From assembly GCF_014274685.1 (NCBI RefSeq), contig NZ_CP060393.1, positions 1,113,501 through 1,177,500 on the forward strand: DNA of 64,000 bases, in the 5' to 3' direction. The stretch is from Edaphobacter sp. 4G125. Lineage in GTDB: Bacteria > Acidobacteriota > Terriglobia > Terriglobales > Acidobacteriaceae. The position numbers were made by a program, and so were the translations under genes. The notes beneath the pieces are model-generated. The model searched no databases. It was not told the DNA's origin and saw nothing but the letters and a program-made list of their open reading frames with translations. Below are positions 1 through 8,691 of this stretch, one piece after another; within the stretch, counting starts at the first letter, position 1, and every line of letters begins with the position of its first letter.

Positions 1-355
1 GTATCTTCTCTGCGAAAGTTCGTGCGGGCGTAAGCGAGAGATCGTGTGTAAAGGGAAGGACGAGCGTAGCGTCGATTCCTGTTGCTGCAAGTAGCTCAAG
101 CTTTTGCGCCAACGGAGTGATGAGAGGTTGGCTGGTTTCAGGACGGAGGACACGAACCGGATGTGGATCGAAGGTGATGGCGAGAGAACGGGCATTGAGC
201 GCGTGAGCTCGTTCGATAACCTCGCGGATCACCCATTGATGGCCACGATGCACCCCATCAAAGTTGCCAATCGTGGCTACCGTAGGGCCGAACTGTTCGG
301 GAATTTCAGAGAGGGAACGGAAGATCTGCATGCGGCTCATCGTCGTACTCGTCAT
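1..355 (-). CDS. ribF: Riboflavin kinase / FAD synthetase, N-terminal part
   Basis: Bifunctional enzyme that phosphorylates riboflavin to FMN and adenylates FMN to FAD in the cytoplasm. Only the first 118 codons lie in the window; the gene runs off the left edge. The visible part is the FMN adenylyltransferase domain, with the nucleotidyltransferase signature GNFDGVHRGHQ and the downstream FDPHP motif. The ATG at 355-353 overlaps the stop codon of the upstream hydrolase gene by 4 nt (ATGA), so translation is probably coupled in a four-gene minus-strand operon. The riboflavin kinase domain cannot be seen here. The family is clear from the motifs. Confidence 0.9.
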   Translation of the reverse strand, partial: MTSTTMSRMQIFRSLSEIPEQFGPTVATIGNFDGVHRGHQWVIREVIERAHALNARSLAITFDPHPVRVLRPETSQPLITPLAQKLELLAATGIDATLVLPFTHDLSLTPARTFAEKI

Positions 356-1140
356 CCAGCGATCTCAAAGGTGAGCTGGAGGCCATCATAAGCAAGCTGC
401 ACGTTCGGCGGAAGCTCTGCCTCAGTTACTACATGATCGAGGTCGTGGCTGATGTGAGTAAAAAAAGCTCGCTTCGGCTTGAGTTGTTCGACAAAGCCTA
501 GAGAGCGCTCAAGGTGCGAGTGACTGGGATGAGGCTGACGGCGCAGGGCATCGAGAATGAGGATGTCGAGGTCCTGAAGCAGTGGAACGCTTTCGGGAGG
601 GATATCGCTCATATCCGTAAGGTAAGCCGCCGAACCGAAGCGATATCCGGTGATGGTCTGGACTCCGTGAGTGACGGGAATACGCTGAAAGCAGGCGCCA
701 AAGAGGTCGAATCCAGCTCCAGGTGTCTCATCGATGCGATGAATCTGCACACGCGCACTGGTGGGATAACGGTCTTTATCGCGAAAGGTGTAGTCGAAGA
801 TACGCTCGATCGTGCTCGCTGTTTCATCGTCGGCATATAAGGGGAGACCTCCGGGAAGCTGAAAGCTCAGCGGGCGAAGATCGTCGAAGCCTAGGATGTG
901 GTCAGCGTGGCCGTGCGTGTAGAGCACGGCATCGACATGACGAACATTTTCGCGGAGAGCCTGTGCATGGAAGTCCGGACCGGTATCAACAAGGACGATG
1001 TGGTTGTTGTAAGCCAGACGCAGAGACGGGCGCGTGCGACGATTCCGCAGATCTGCAGAGGTGCAGACCGTGCAGTCGCATCCGAGCGTAGGCACTCCCA
1101 TCGAGGTGCCGGTACCGAGAAAGGTGAGCGTCGCTTCCAT
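352..1140 (-). CDS. MBL-fold metallo-hydrolase, PhnP-like
   Basis: A 262-residue metallo-beta-lactamase-fold hydrolase. The metal-binding motif THGHADH lies at residues 75-81, and a GCDCTVC cysteine cluster at residues 20-26 matches the extra zinc site of PhnP-type phosphodiesterases. PhnP hydrolyses cyclic ribose phosphates in phosphonate use, but no phn gene is nearby, so the substrate is unknown; a generic cyclic-phosphodiester hydrolase is an inference. The gene sits 3 nt after DUF1844 and overlaps ribF by 4 nt, so it belongs to the ygfZ-DUF1844-MBL-ribF transcription unit. Family confidence is high; specific function is open. Confidence 0.85.
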   Translation of the reverse strand: MEATLTFLGTGTSMGVPTLGCDCTVCTSADLRNRRTRPSLRLAYNNHIVLVDTGPDFHAQALRENVRHVDAVLYTHGHADHILGFDDLRPLSFQLPGGLPLYADDETASTIERIFDYTFRDKDRYPTSARVQIHRIDETPGAGFDLFGACFQRIPVTHGVQTITGYRFGSAAYLTDMSDIPPESVPLLQDLDILILDALRRQPHPSHSHLERSLGFVEQLKPKRAFFTHISHDLDHVVTEAELPPNVQLAYDGLQLTFEIAG

Positions 1141-1143
1141 TCG

Positions 1144-1764
1144 CTAACGAACGATGCTTGGCTTTCCAGGAGTTGGATTCGGAGTCTTAGCAGATGCCGA
1201 GCGGGCCAGCGCCTGGGTGATCTCCAGGAACGCCATCCGCAGCTCAAACAGGGCACTTTCCAGGAGCCGATGCTCGGAGTCGGAGAGATTCCCTTTGGTC
1301 TTCTCTTCGAGAATGCCGAGCATATCGATGCTCTGGCGTGCACCCATTAGATCGACCTGCGGTTGCTGACCTTCTGGGGTGGCTCCACCAAGCTGAACGA
1401 TAGTGGTCATGTAGATGGATTGCACCAGCGTCTCGAAAGTCATCGCCGGCGGATGATCCGCTCCCGGATTTGCAGCGCGAATAGCCGTATCCAGGCGCTC
1501 TGCTGTGGCTTCATACGCAGCGCGGGATTGCTCCGTCTGTTCTGCGGTTGGTCCCGGTGGAAGGTCCTGCAGGTCGTCGTCGCTCGTGTGTTCTGTTTCC
1601 GACTCGCTAGCCTGCGCTGAAGTGGGAACTTCGATGGGGCCAGAGGTCTGTGCTGCCTCATGCTCGTCGCGCTCGGGTTCAGGAGAGATATCGGCGCGGG
1701 GTTCGCCGTCAAGGTTGAACTTACGGCGGTCGGTGATAACAAAGGGCTTATTTTGTTCGGACAT
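1144..1764 (-). CDS. DUF1844 domain protein
   Basis: A 206-residue protein of unknown function. The N-terminal 100 or so residues are acidic and low-complexity (many E, D, S, P, T) and probably disordered. The C-terminal part carries the DUF1844 pattern: a conserved helix around TFETLVQSIY, the segment VQLGG, and an amphipathic helical end with LGILEEKTKGNL. No signal peptide or membrane helix is visible. It lies between a folate-binding repair protein and a hydrolase in one operon, with only a few bases between genes. No biochemical role is known to me for this family, and the context does not settle one. Confidence 0.8.
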   Translation of the reverse strand: MSEQNKPFVITDRRKFNLDGEPRADISPEPERDEHEAAQTSGPIEVPTSAQASESETEHTSDDDLQDLPPGPTAEQTEQSRAAYEATAERLDTAIRAANPGADHPPAMTFETLVQSIYMTTIVQLGGATPEGQQPQVDLMGARQSIDMLGILEEKTKGNLSDSEHRLLESALFELRMAFLEITQALARSASAKTPNPTPGKPSIVR

Positions 1765-1768
1765 GATG

Positions 1769-2800
1769 TCAGATTCTCTCTTGAAGTTCAGATGCTTGGG
1801 ACGAGGATTTGGGCTCCACTACGGAAAAAGGAGAAGAATCAGGATGCGCCGTTCCGCCTGCGTATTGGATCGGTTCGTGGCGTTCGAGCGCTTCGCGACG
1901 GATATAACCCAGGGCCCGTTGCAGATTCCTACCGGCGAGTGGGATAGTAGCGAAGCTAGTAAGTTCTCCAGCCTGCTTTCCGGCTGATTCTAGAGCCGTA
2001 CCGGATACAGGGAGCGTACCTTCAAGGCGGAAGCCCATAAAGGTGCGATGCACGTTACCGCGCGAACGGATGCGTTCGACGATCTCCTGGCCGAGGTAGC
2101 AGCCCTTGTTGAAGTGCAGGGCACGAGCCTGGTTGGTCTCCTGGGGAAGGTCGCGATCACGAATATCCGTGCCGTAAAGCGGCGTCCCTTCAAGGAGTCG
2201 CAGCCAGTCGAGAGGTTCTGCCTCACAAGGGATGGCCCCGTTTTCTTCAAGAGCCTTTCGCACCGCTCGCGCTTCTTCTTGTGTGCTAACCCACAATTCA
2301 TAGCGGGGGACCAACGGATCATGAGCCCGGATCAGGGTGATCGTAGCGGAGTTCCATGTCAGCGTGCGGACTGCAAGCTCCGCGAAATCGTCAATTACCA
2401 GACCGAGTTGTGCCAGCAAAGAGGCAGCCTTTGGTCCGATCAGCGTCAATCCGTGCCGCGTGTCTGAGATATCGGCCAGTTCGACGTCGTCCATGATGAT
2501 GTAGTGGTCGAGATAGGGGATCAGGGTTGCGACCTGGTTATGGCCAGTCTCGATCAAGAGTTCATCGGACGACGCAAAGATATTGCCATCGGCCTGAATT
2601 CGACCTTGAGCATTTAGAAAGAAGTTATAAGCGCCGGTTCCAGCCGCTAGATCCTGGACGGAGTTGGTCGCCATGCCATTGAGCCACCGGACGCGGTCCG
2701 ATCCGGTCACTCGTATCCAGCCGATTTGATCGAGGGGGGCTACCCCAACCCCGTGAAGAAGAGCATCAAGCTGCGTGTTGGAGCCAGAAGTCAATGTCAT
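1769..2800 (-). CDS. ygfZ: Folate-binding protein YgfZ/GcvT-like
   Basis: Tetrahydrofolate-dependent protein of the YgfZ/IbaG-type family that supports assembly or repair of some iron-sulfur enzymes. The family signature KGCYLGQE is present, with its conserved cysteine, followed by IVERIRSRG. I chose the ATG at 2800-2798 (343 residues), where GSNTQLDALLHGVG begins; the open frame extends 32 codons further to 2896, but that stretch is cysteine-rich, lacks similarity, and would overlap the divergent peptidase gene. It is the first gene of the minus-strand operon leading to ribF. Flavin and folate/Fe-S functions in one operon suggest cofactor maintenance, which is inference. Confidence 0.88.
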   Translation of the reverse strand: MTLTSGSNTQLDALLHGVGVAPLDQIGWIRVTGSDRVRWLNGMATNSVQDLAAGTGAYNFFLNAQGRIQADGNIFASSDELLIETGHNQVATLIPYLDHYIIMDDVELADISDTRHGLTLIGPKAASLLAQLGLVIDDFAELAVRTLTWNSATITLIRAHDPLVPRYELWVSTQEEARAVRKALEENGAIPCEAEPLDWLRLLEGTPLYGTDIRDRDLPQETNQARALHFNKGCYLGQEIVERIRSRGNVHRTFMGFRLEGTLPVSGTALESAGKQAGELTSFATIPLAGRNLQRALGYIRREALERHEPIQYAGGTAHPDSSPFSVVEPKSSSQASELQERI

Positions 2801-2885
2801 AGCTGCTGATCGCACGACGGCGAAGCGAAACTCTGCGTACACTTGATTATAGCGGTCGAATCGAGAGGTGGGATTGCAGCAGCAG

Positions 2886-4460
2886 ATGGCGAACAATTGG
2901 GCGGTACGGACGTGGCAATGGCTTGCAGGTGCTTTCTTATTGATGAGCCTGGCAACAGCCGGTTTTGCTCAAGTCGACCAGCAAAAGCAGGAAAGCAACA
3001 AACCGATGACGAAACAGCAGGCCAAGGAGCTGTTTCGTTCCGTCGATGAAATTCTGAACTTCGTCAGTGTCGATACGAAGCTCCCCATCGAGCACAGCGT
3101 AAAACGTAAGTTGATCTCCCGCGAAGAGGTTACAAAGTACCTTACGAAGAAGTTCGATGAGGACGAGAGCGCGCGAAGAATGGAGCGCTCTGAACTTGTT
3201 CTGAAAAAGTTTGGCTTGCTGGACCGTGACTTCCATCTGCGGCCATTTCTCCTGTCGCTGCTGACAGAGCAGATTGCAGGTTTTTACGACAACAAGACCA
3301 AGACCGTAAACCTGCTGGACTGGATTGAACCCGACCAGCAGAAGCCGGTACTGGCCCACGAGTTGACCCACGCCTTGCAGGACCAGAAGGTGAACCTGAC
3401 CAAATGGTCCGATACGAGTCTGGACAGCGTTTCGCATAATGTTCAAGACGATAATCGCCATCTGGAGGTCGATGAGGCCGATACTGCGCGAGATGCGGTG
3501 GCTGAGGGACAGGCCATGGCGGTATTTATTGATTACACGCTGAAGTCGTCTGGTAAAACTCTGGCCGATGCCACACCGGAGATGATGGGTCGCCTGAAGG
3601 ACCTGGCCGGAGATACGACCGGTTCACCCATTCTTGCTCGTGCGCCGCTCCTACTACAGGAGTCCTTGTTGTTTCCCTACAGCGATGGACTGAGCTTCGA
3701 GCATGCGGTATTGGTGAAGGGGGGTAAAGAAAGGGCCTTTGCAGGCGTTCTTGCGAATCCTCCCTCGTCAAGCTTTGAGATTCTTCATCCCGATGCCTAT
3801 ATGGCTCATGTTCCGGTGCCGGTGTTGCGAATGCCGGATATCCATCCCCTCATTGACGCTCAATATGAGCCTTATGATCTGGGCGTGATGGGAGAGCTGG
3901 ATGTTCGAATCCTCGCTGAACTGTTTGGCGGCCGAGAGCTTGCGGCAGGTTTGGCTCCTGACTGGAATGGCGGAATCTATTACGCGGCACAGCGTAAATC
4001 CGCCACACCGGCTGAGAAGGAAACCTCAGCGTCCATCGGGCTGCTGTATTACTCGCGTTGGAAGAATCCTGATTCTGCAAGCACATTTATGCGTATCTAC
4101 AGCTCTCAACTCGGGAGAAAGTATTCCAGATTGGAGAGACGGCAGAAGGATGAAGGCGGAGAGAACGAGCAGGTCTACTCCACCGAAGAGGGCGATGTCC
4201 TGTTGTCTATCTCAGGGACGAACGTCTTTGTGAGCGAAGGTTTTGATCTGTCGCTTGCTCGCAAGTTGAGGGACAGCATCGCGAACGCTCAGGCGGAAGG
4301 GCCAGTGCGAATTGTTCAGCAGGGACACGAACCGGCGCTCTCCCTGGCTCATATGCTCGGGTCGTATGGAATGCTCAAGCCAGCTCTGATGGGGCGATAT
4401 ACTTCTGAAGGGCACCCCATAAATACGCCCAGGTCAGCAGGTACAGGAGACGCATTTTGA
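2886..4460 (+). CDS. Secreted HELTH zinc metallopeptidase, family not assigned
   Basis: A 524-residue exported protein. The N-terminus is a signal peptide: a charged start, a hydrophobic core ([15 protein letters not shown]) and an AFA-Q cleavage site. A zinc-peptidase motif HELTH starts near residue 158, preceded by VLA and followed by ALQDQ; a downstream AEGQAMA could supply the third ligand, as in gluzincins. The rest has no domain I recognise. I start at the ATG at 2886; a GTG 18 nt upstream in frame (2868) gives a poorer signal peptide. The stop codon overlaps the TTG start of mtnP (TTGA), so the two genes are probably coupled. Substrate unknown. Confidence 0.7.
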   Translation: MANNWAVRTWQWLAGAFLLMSLATAGFAQVDQQKQESNKPMTKQQAKELFRSVDEILNFVSVDTKLPIEHSVKRKLISREEVTKYLTKKFDEDESARRMERSELVLKKFGLLDRDFHLRPFLLSLLTEQIAGFYDNKTKTVNLLDWIEPDQQKPVLAHELTHALQDQKVNLTKWSDTSLDSVSHNVQDDNRHLEVDEADTARDAVAEGQAMAVFIDYTLKSSGKTLADATPEMMGRLKDLAGDTTGSPILARAPLLLQESLLFPYSDGLSFEHAVLVKGGKERAFAGVLANPPSSSFEILHPDAYMAHVPVPVLRMPDIHPLIDAQYEPYDLGVMGELDVRILAELFGGRELAAGLAPDWNGGIYYAAQRKSATPAEKETSASIGLLYYSRWKNPDSASTFMRIYSSQLGRKYSRLERRQKDEGGENEQVYSTEEGDVLLSISGTNVFVSEGFDLSLARKLRDSIANAQAEGPVRIVQQGHEPALSLAHMLGSYGMLKPALMGRYTSEGHPINTPRSAGTGDAF

Positions 4461-5317
4461 AGAAGGCAGAGATTGGGATCATTGGCGGCAGCGGACTGTA
4501 TGCGATGCCGGGACTTACGGATGTTCATGAAGAGAAGATAACGACGCCGTTCGGAGACCCATCAGACGCCTTTATTCTGGGAGAGTTGGAAGGGCGCAAG
4601 GTCGCATTTCTGGCGCGCCATGGACGGGGGCACCGCTTGCTTCCAAGCGAACTCAACTTCCGCGCCAATATTTATGGCATGAAGATGCTTGGTGTGGAGC
4701 GAATTCTTTCTGTCTCCGCGGTCGGCTCACTCAAGGAAGAGCATAAGCCGACCGACTTCGTGATGCCGGACCAGTTTATCGACCGCACTTTCGCGCGCAA
4801 GTCCACTTTCTTTGGTGAGGGGATTGTCGCGCACGTAGCTTTTGGTGATCCCGTCTGCGCAACCGTATCTTCTGTCTTCAAGAAGGCGTGCGATACCGTC
4901 GGAGTCGTTGGCAAGAGCGGAGGTACCTACGTGTGCATGGAAGGTCCGCAATTCTCTACTCGGGCAGAGTCGAACCTCTATCGTAGCTGGGGAGCTGACG
5001 TGATCGGCATGACGAACCTGCAGGAGGCCAAACTGGCTCGCGAGGCCGAGATTTGCTACGCGACGATGGCGATGGTTACGGATTACGACTGCTGGCACGA
5101 AGGCCATGATGATGTTACCGTCGATCAGATTGTAGCCGTCATGCACCAGAACGCGACCAATGCACAGAAGGTCGTTCGCGCTGCGGTCGCTGCCCTGCCG
5201 CAGGAAAAGACATGCGCTTGCGGCGACGCATTGAAGTACGCGATTCTTACCGATCGCAAGGCTATTCCTGCCGAGACCAAGCAGCGGTTGGATCTGCTGA
5301 TCGGAAAGTATCTGTAA
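4457..5317 (+). CDS. mtnP: S-methyl-5'-thioadenosine phosphorylase
   Basis: Purine-nucleoside phosphorylase-type enzyme that splits methylthioadenosine, a by-product of polyamine and SAM metabolism, into adenine and methylthioribose-1-phosphate. Visible family marks are the phosphate-binding GIIGGSGLY near the N-terminus, ARHGRGH, the [11 protein letters not shown] segment, the [12 protein letters not shown] loop, and the TDYDCWH aspartates that select 6-aminopurines over guanine. The 286-residue length is typical. The start is a TTG overlapping the previous stop. No other mtn salvage gene is in the window; a PfkB kinase follows 49 nt later. Confidence 0.93.
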   Translation: MKKAEIGIIGGSGLYAMPGLTDVHEEKITTPFGDPSDAFILGELEGRKVAFLARHGRGHRLLPSELNFRANIYGMKMLGVERILSVSAVGSLKEEHKPTDFVMPDQFIDRTFARKSTFFGEGIVAHVAFGDPVCATVSSVFKKACDTVGVVGKSGGTYVCMEGPQFSTRAESNLYRSWGADVIGMTNLQEAKLAREAEICYATMAMVTDYDCWHEGHDDVTVDQIVAVMHQNATNAQKVVRAAVAALPQEKTCACGDALKYAILTDRKAIPAETKQRLDLLIGKYL

Positions 5318-5366
5318 GTTCGGCTGACTTATATCTCCTTTGCTGCATCTTTGAGAAAGAGGATCG

Positions 5367-6308
5367 ATGTCCATACTTGTTGTAGGTTCCGTAGCATTCG
5401 ACAGCATTCAGACTCCGAGTGGCTCCGTGGAGAACTGTCTCGGCGGCGCGGCAACTCACTTTGCGCTTGCTGCCAGCTACTTTACGGATGTTCGTGTCAT
5501 TGGAGTCGTGGGGAAGGACTTCACGCCCGAGCATGAAGCTGTTCTCACCCGTCGCGGAATTGATACTCGTGGAATCGAACGAGCCGATGGCCTCAGCTTC
5601 CACTGGACCGGTTCGTATGTGAATAACCTCAACGAAGCTCAGACGTTGAATACGGACCTGAATGTCTTCCAGAGCTTCGATCCGAAGATCCCCGAAGCCT
5701 ATAGGGACAGCGAATATCTCTTCCTTGCGAACATCGACCCTGTCCTGCAGGCACGCGTCCGCAGCCAGATGCCAAAGGTTCGCCTGGTCTGCGGCGATAC
5801 GATGAACTACTGGATTGCAGATCATCGGGCCAACCTGGAGAAGGTTCTTCGTGAGCTGGATGTCCTGTTGATCAATGATGGCGAAGTTCGTATGCTGGCC
5901 GGAGATCGCAATCTAGTCGTTGCTGCCAATAAAGTACTCGCGATGGGGCCGAAGACGCTTGTCGTCAAACATGGGGAGTACGGTGCGACCGCATTCTTCG
6001 GTGATCGTTCATTTCCCGGCGTCCGTGCGCTGCATCCTTTCCGTGCCCCGGCGCTTCCGTTGGCCGAGGTGGTCGATCCCACGGGAGCCGGCGACTCCTT
6101 CGCTGGAGGCTTTTACGGCTATCTCGCCTCCCAGCCGGAACTAACTCCGTGCAGCTTCCGCACGGCCATGTTCTACGGTGGCGTCATGGGATCGTTTGCT
6201 GTCGAGCGGTTTGGAACTGAGCGCCTACAGAACCTCACCCGAGAGGAGATCGACCAGCGATTCCGTCTCTTCAAGGAGATCTCGCATCTTGAGTATGAGA
6301 GCGCGTAG
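5367..6308 (+). CDS. PfkB-family carbohydrate/nucleoside kinase
   Basis: A 313-residue ribokinase-fold kinase that transfers phosphate from ATP to a sugar or nucleoside hydroxyl. The N-terminal signature is GGAATHFALAASY, and the C-terminal PfkB signature DPTGAGDSFAGGF contains the catalytic aspartate and anion hole. The start ATG has a good AGAGGATCG ribosome site. It follows mtnP, so a nucleoside or thioribose-related substrate is possible, but MtnP already yields a phosphorylated sugar, so no kinase step is needed there. The substrate cannot be told from sequence. The 3' end overlaps the next gene by 14 nt if that gene starts at 6295. Confidence 0.85.
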   Translation: MSILVVGSVAFDSIQTPSGSVENCLGGAATHFALAASYFTDVRVIGVVGKDFTPEHEAVLTRRGIDTRGIERADGLSFHWTGSYVNNLNEAQTLNTDLNVFQSFDPKIPEAYRDSEYLFLANIDPVLQARVRSQMPKVRLVCGDTMNYWIADHRANLEKVLRELDVLLINDGEVRMLAGDRNLVVAANKVLAMGPKTLVVKHGEYGATAFFGDRSFPGVRALHPFRAPALPLAEVVDPTGAGDSFAGGFYGYLASQPELTPCSFRTAMFYGGVMGSFAVERFGTERLQNLTREEIDQRFRLFKEISHLEYESA

Positions 6309-7938
6309 ACGCAGTCCACGAAACGAGACAGGCAACCAGCTGGAACCGCTGAGCTTTGCAGTGCTTCCTTCCAAGCGGGAAGAGGCGATGCCATTCGCTA
6401 TTGCAGCAGTGGCATTTGCTTTTATCGCTCTGATCGTCTGCATGGGGCGCGACTATCTTCTGCTCTACGGCGATGCGGTGGCTCATCTTGGCATCGCCCG
6501 CCGGATTCTCGATACGCGTAACCCTGGGCTGGTCCAGCTTGGCGGAGTATGGCTTCCGATGCCGCATCTGCTGATGCTGCCCTTCGTTCAAAAGATGCAG
6601 TGGTGGCAGAACGGCCTGGCAGGCGCCTGGCCCTCGCTCTTTTGCTACGTGCTGAGCGTTGCAGGGATCTATCGCCTGGCCCGGCGGATGGTGCCGCCGC
6701 AATGGGCAACCGTCGCGACTATCTTCTACGCGCTGAATCCTAATCTGCTCTATCTGTCGACCACGGCGATGACAGAGCCCTTATTCCTAGTCATCGTCAT
6801 ATGGGCGACGCTGCTCTCGATGGAGTGTAGCGATGCGATCCGGACCGCACGTATCGTCGCGGTCAATTGGCGGCTTGTTGCTCTTGGACTGTTGATTTTC
6901 GCAGCTGTTATGACCCGCTATGACGGCTGGATCTTCGGTGCGGCCGTATGGTGCGTCCTTACCTGGAAGATCTTTCAGTCAGAGAAGGTTCGTTCTCGCG
7001 CGATGCGCGGCTTTGCGATATTTACGATTCTGACGATTGCGGGCCCCATCGCATGGCTGGCTTATAACCAGCATTTCTTCCACGATGCCCTGGACTTCAT
7101 GCGCGGTCCTTACTCGGCGCTTGCGATCGAAAATCGGACCTCGGCGGCAGGATCGCATCATCCGGGCTGGCATAATCCGTTTTGGGCCGCCGTGCTGTAT
7201 CTGCGTACGGCGCAGCTCGATGCCTCGGTGTGGGAAACGGGTTTTGCCGTCGCCGCTGCGGCGATTGCAGGTGTCGTGATTGCCGTCCGTCGCAAGCTGG
7301 ACCTGGTTTCGATACTGCTCTGGATTCCGCTTCCTTTCTACATCTACTCCATCGCGTTCGGGTCGATTCCGATCTTTATCCCGCCTTTGCAGCCGCACTC
7401 CTATTACAACTCGCGCTATGGCGTGGAGATGTTGCCGGCCTTTGCGATCTTCTCCTGTGTGTTCCTAGCATGGTTGCAACAGCGCTGCGCGTCCTGGCAG
7501 CCGATTTTGGCCCGATTGATGCATCCCATCGCGCTGTTGCTGATCGCAATCAATACGGTCTTCATGATGTATTGGGTGCCGCTGGTCTTGAAGGAGGCGA
7601 TGGTGAATTCGACTACGCGTATTGCCTTTGAACAGGCCGTCGCCAATGAGCTGAAGACATTTCCCGCAGGTGTCCCCATCCTGATGTACAACTCTGATCA
7701 TATCGGGGCGTTGCAGCGTGCAGGAATTCCGTTGAAGCAGACGATCAGCGAGACGGATTACGACAGCTGGAAGGCTGCTCTGGCCGATCCCGCCAAGCAC
7801 GCCGCTTATGTGGTGGCAATGGTGGGCGATCCTGTTTCTGCCGCAGTGGAAGCGCATCCCAAAGACCTGACTGAGCTAGTAGTCCTGTGTACAACGGGCC
7901 AGCCCTGTGCTCGTTTTTATCGCTCCACTCATTTCTGA
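6295..7938 (+). CDS. Polytopic membrane glycosyltransferase-like protein (GT39/ArnT type)
   Basis: Integral membrane protein of about 547 residues with around ten hydrophobic segments and an early DAVAH loop after the first helix (LLLYGDAVAHLGIA), where lipid-linked-sugar transferases of the GT-C fold carry acidic catalytic residues. The TAMTEPLF segment and the soluble C-terminal part after the last helix also fit. Such enzymes move a sugar from a polyprenyl phosphate to a protein or lipid at the outer face of the membrane. The start is uncertain: ATG 6295 overlaps the kinase gene, while ATG 6388 has a closer GGAAGAGG ribosome site and still keeps all helices. Donor and acceptor are unknown. 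Confidence 0.65.
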   Translation: MRARRRSPRNETGNQLEPLSFAVLPSKREEAMPFAIAAVAFAFIALIVCMGRDYLLLYGDAVAHLGIARRILDTRNPGLVQLGGVWLPMPHLLMLPFVQKMQWWQNGLAGAWPSLFCYVLSVAGIYRLARRMVPPQWATVATIFYALNPNLLYLSTTAMTEPLFLVIVIWATLLSMECSDAIRTARIVAVNWRLVALGLLIFAAVMTRYDGWIFGAAVWCVLTWKIFQSEKVRSRAMRGFAIFTILTIAGPIAWLAYNQHFFHDALDFMRGPYSALAIENRTSAAGSHHPGWHNPFWAAVLYLRTAQLDASVWETGFAVAAAAIAGVVIAVRRKLDLVSILLWIPLPFYIYSIAFGSIPIFIPPLQPHSYYNSRYGVEMLPAFAIFSCVFLAWLQQRCASWQPILARLMHPIALLLIAINTVFMMYWVPLVLKEAMVNSTTRIAFEQAVANELKTFPAGVPILMYNSDHIGALQRAGIPLKQTISETDYDSWKAALADPAKHAAYVVAMVGDPVSAAVEAHPKDLTELVVLCTTGQPCARFYRSTHF

Positions 7939-7943
7939 AACCT

Positions 7944-7981
7944 AAAGGAGGCGAGAGTGCTACTATCTCTCGCAGACCTCA
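7944..7981 (+). promoter_or_regulatory. Ribosome site separated from its ATG by a hairpin
   Basis: A strong Shine-Dalgarno AAAGGAG (7944-7950) lies about 31 nt before the mgtC ATG, too far for normal use. The space is filled by a perfect 7-bp stem, GCGAGAG (7951-7957) with CTCTCGC (7967-7973), around a 9-nt loop. Folding this stem leaves only AGACCTCA (8 nt) between the ribosome site and ATG, an ideal spacing. No in-frame start lies closer to the ribosome site. Confidence 0.5.
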
Positions 7982-8683
7982 ATGCTTGTTCCTCAGTTTC
8001 ATTTCAGTCAGATCGATCAGGAGTTATTGTCGACAGGAACCGTCGCCCGTCTACTGACGGCGTGTTTTCTGGGGGGTGCGATTGGGCTGGAGCGCGAGTG
8101 GCGTCATAAAGCAGCAGGGCTGCGGACGAATCTGCTGATATGTCTGGGATCTGCCTTCTTCACTCTGCTTTCTGCGGTTCTGGCTGGAGAAGGGAACCCC
8201 GACAAGGGCCGCGTAGCAGCAAATGTTGTCCAGGGGATTGGCTTCCTGGGTGCTGGCATCATTCTGCATAACCGTGACCGCGTCGTAGGATTGACTAGCG
8301 CGGCTACAGTCTTTGCAGTGGCTTCGATTGGCATGGCCAGCGGTGCGGGGCTCTATCTTGAAGCGGTGTTGGCAGCGATCATTACTCTGTTTGCACTATC
8401 GGCAGTCGGATATGTCGAATCGCGAGCTGGCTGGAAGCATATCTCGATGCTTTATGAGGTTCGTGGAACCAACCAGAGGGCCCTGTATATCACTGTGCTC
8501 AGTGTTTTGGATCGCATGGGAATTCGCCTGAATGTTGTGGAACGCGAAAGCATCGATGGGTTTGAAAGAATGGTGTTTTCCGTTCCTGCAAGTCGCCGCC
8601 GACACCAGGATCTGATTCAGGAGCTTCGTCAAAGCGCCTCGACCGATCAGGTTGTCGTCTTCCGCGATTCTGAGGAAGAATAA
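7982..8683 (+). CDS. MgtC/SapB family membrane protein
   Basis: A 233-residue protein with four to five N-terminal membrane helices and a cytoplasmic C-terminal ACT-like region. The MgtC signature is clear: GGAIGLEREWRHKAAGLRTN, then QGIGFLGAGIIL and a LTSAATVF segment. MgtC proteins are linked to growth at low magnesium and to inhibition of F-type ATPase in pathogens; in a soil bacterium a role in magnesium or membrane-potential balance is more likely. The start ATG has no adjacent ribosome site, but a hairpin upstream may bring a distant one close, so translation could respond to RNA folding. Confidence 0.87.
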   Translation: MLVPQFHFSQIDQELLSTGTVARLLTACFLGGAIGLEREWRHKAAGLRTNLLICLGSAFFTLLSAVLAGEGNPDKGRVAANVVQGIGFLGAGIILHNRDRVVGLTSAATVFAVASIGMASGAGLYLEAVLAAIITLFALSAVGYVESRAGWKHISMLYEVRGTNQRALYITVLSVLDRMGIRLNVVERESIDGFERMVFSVPASRRRHQDLIQELRQSASTDQVVVFRDSEEE

Positions 8684-8691
8684 GCAGAGTG

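Noticed and set aside
2798-2896. Extended N-terminus of the YgfZ-like protein
   Set aside because: Cysteine-rich, without similarity, and overlapping the divergent metallopeptidase; the ATG at 2800 fits the family start.
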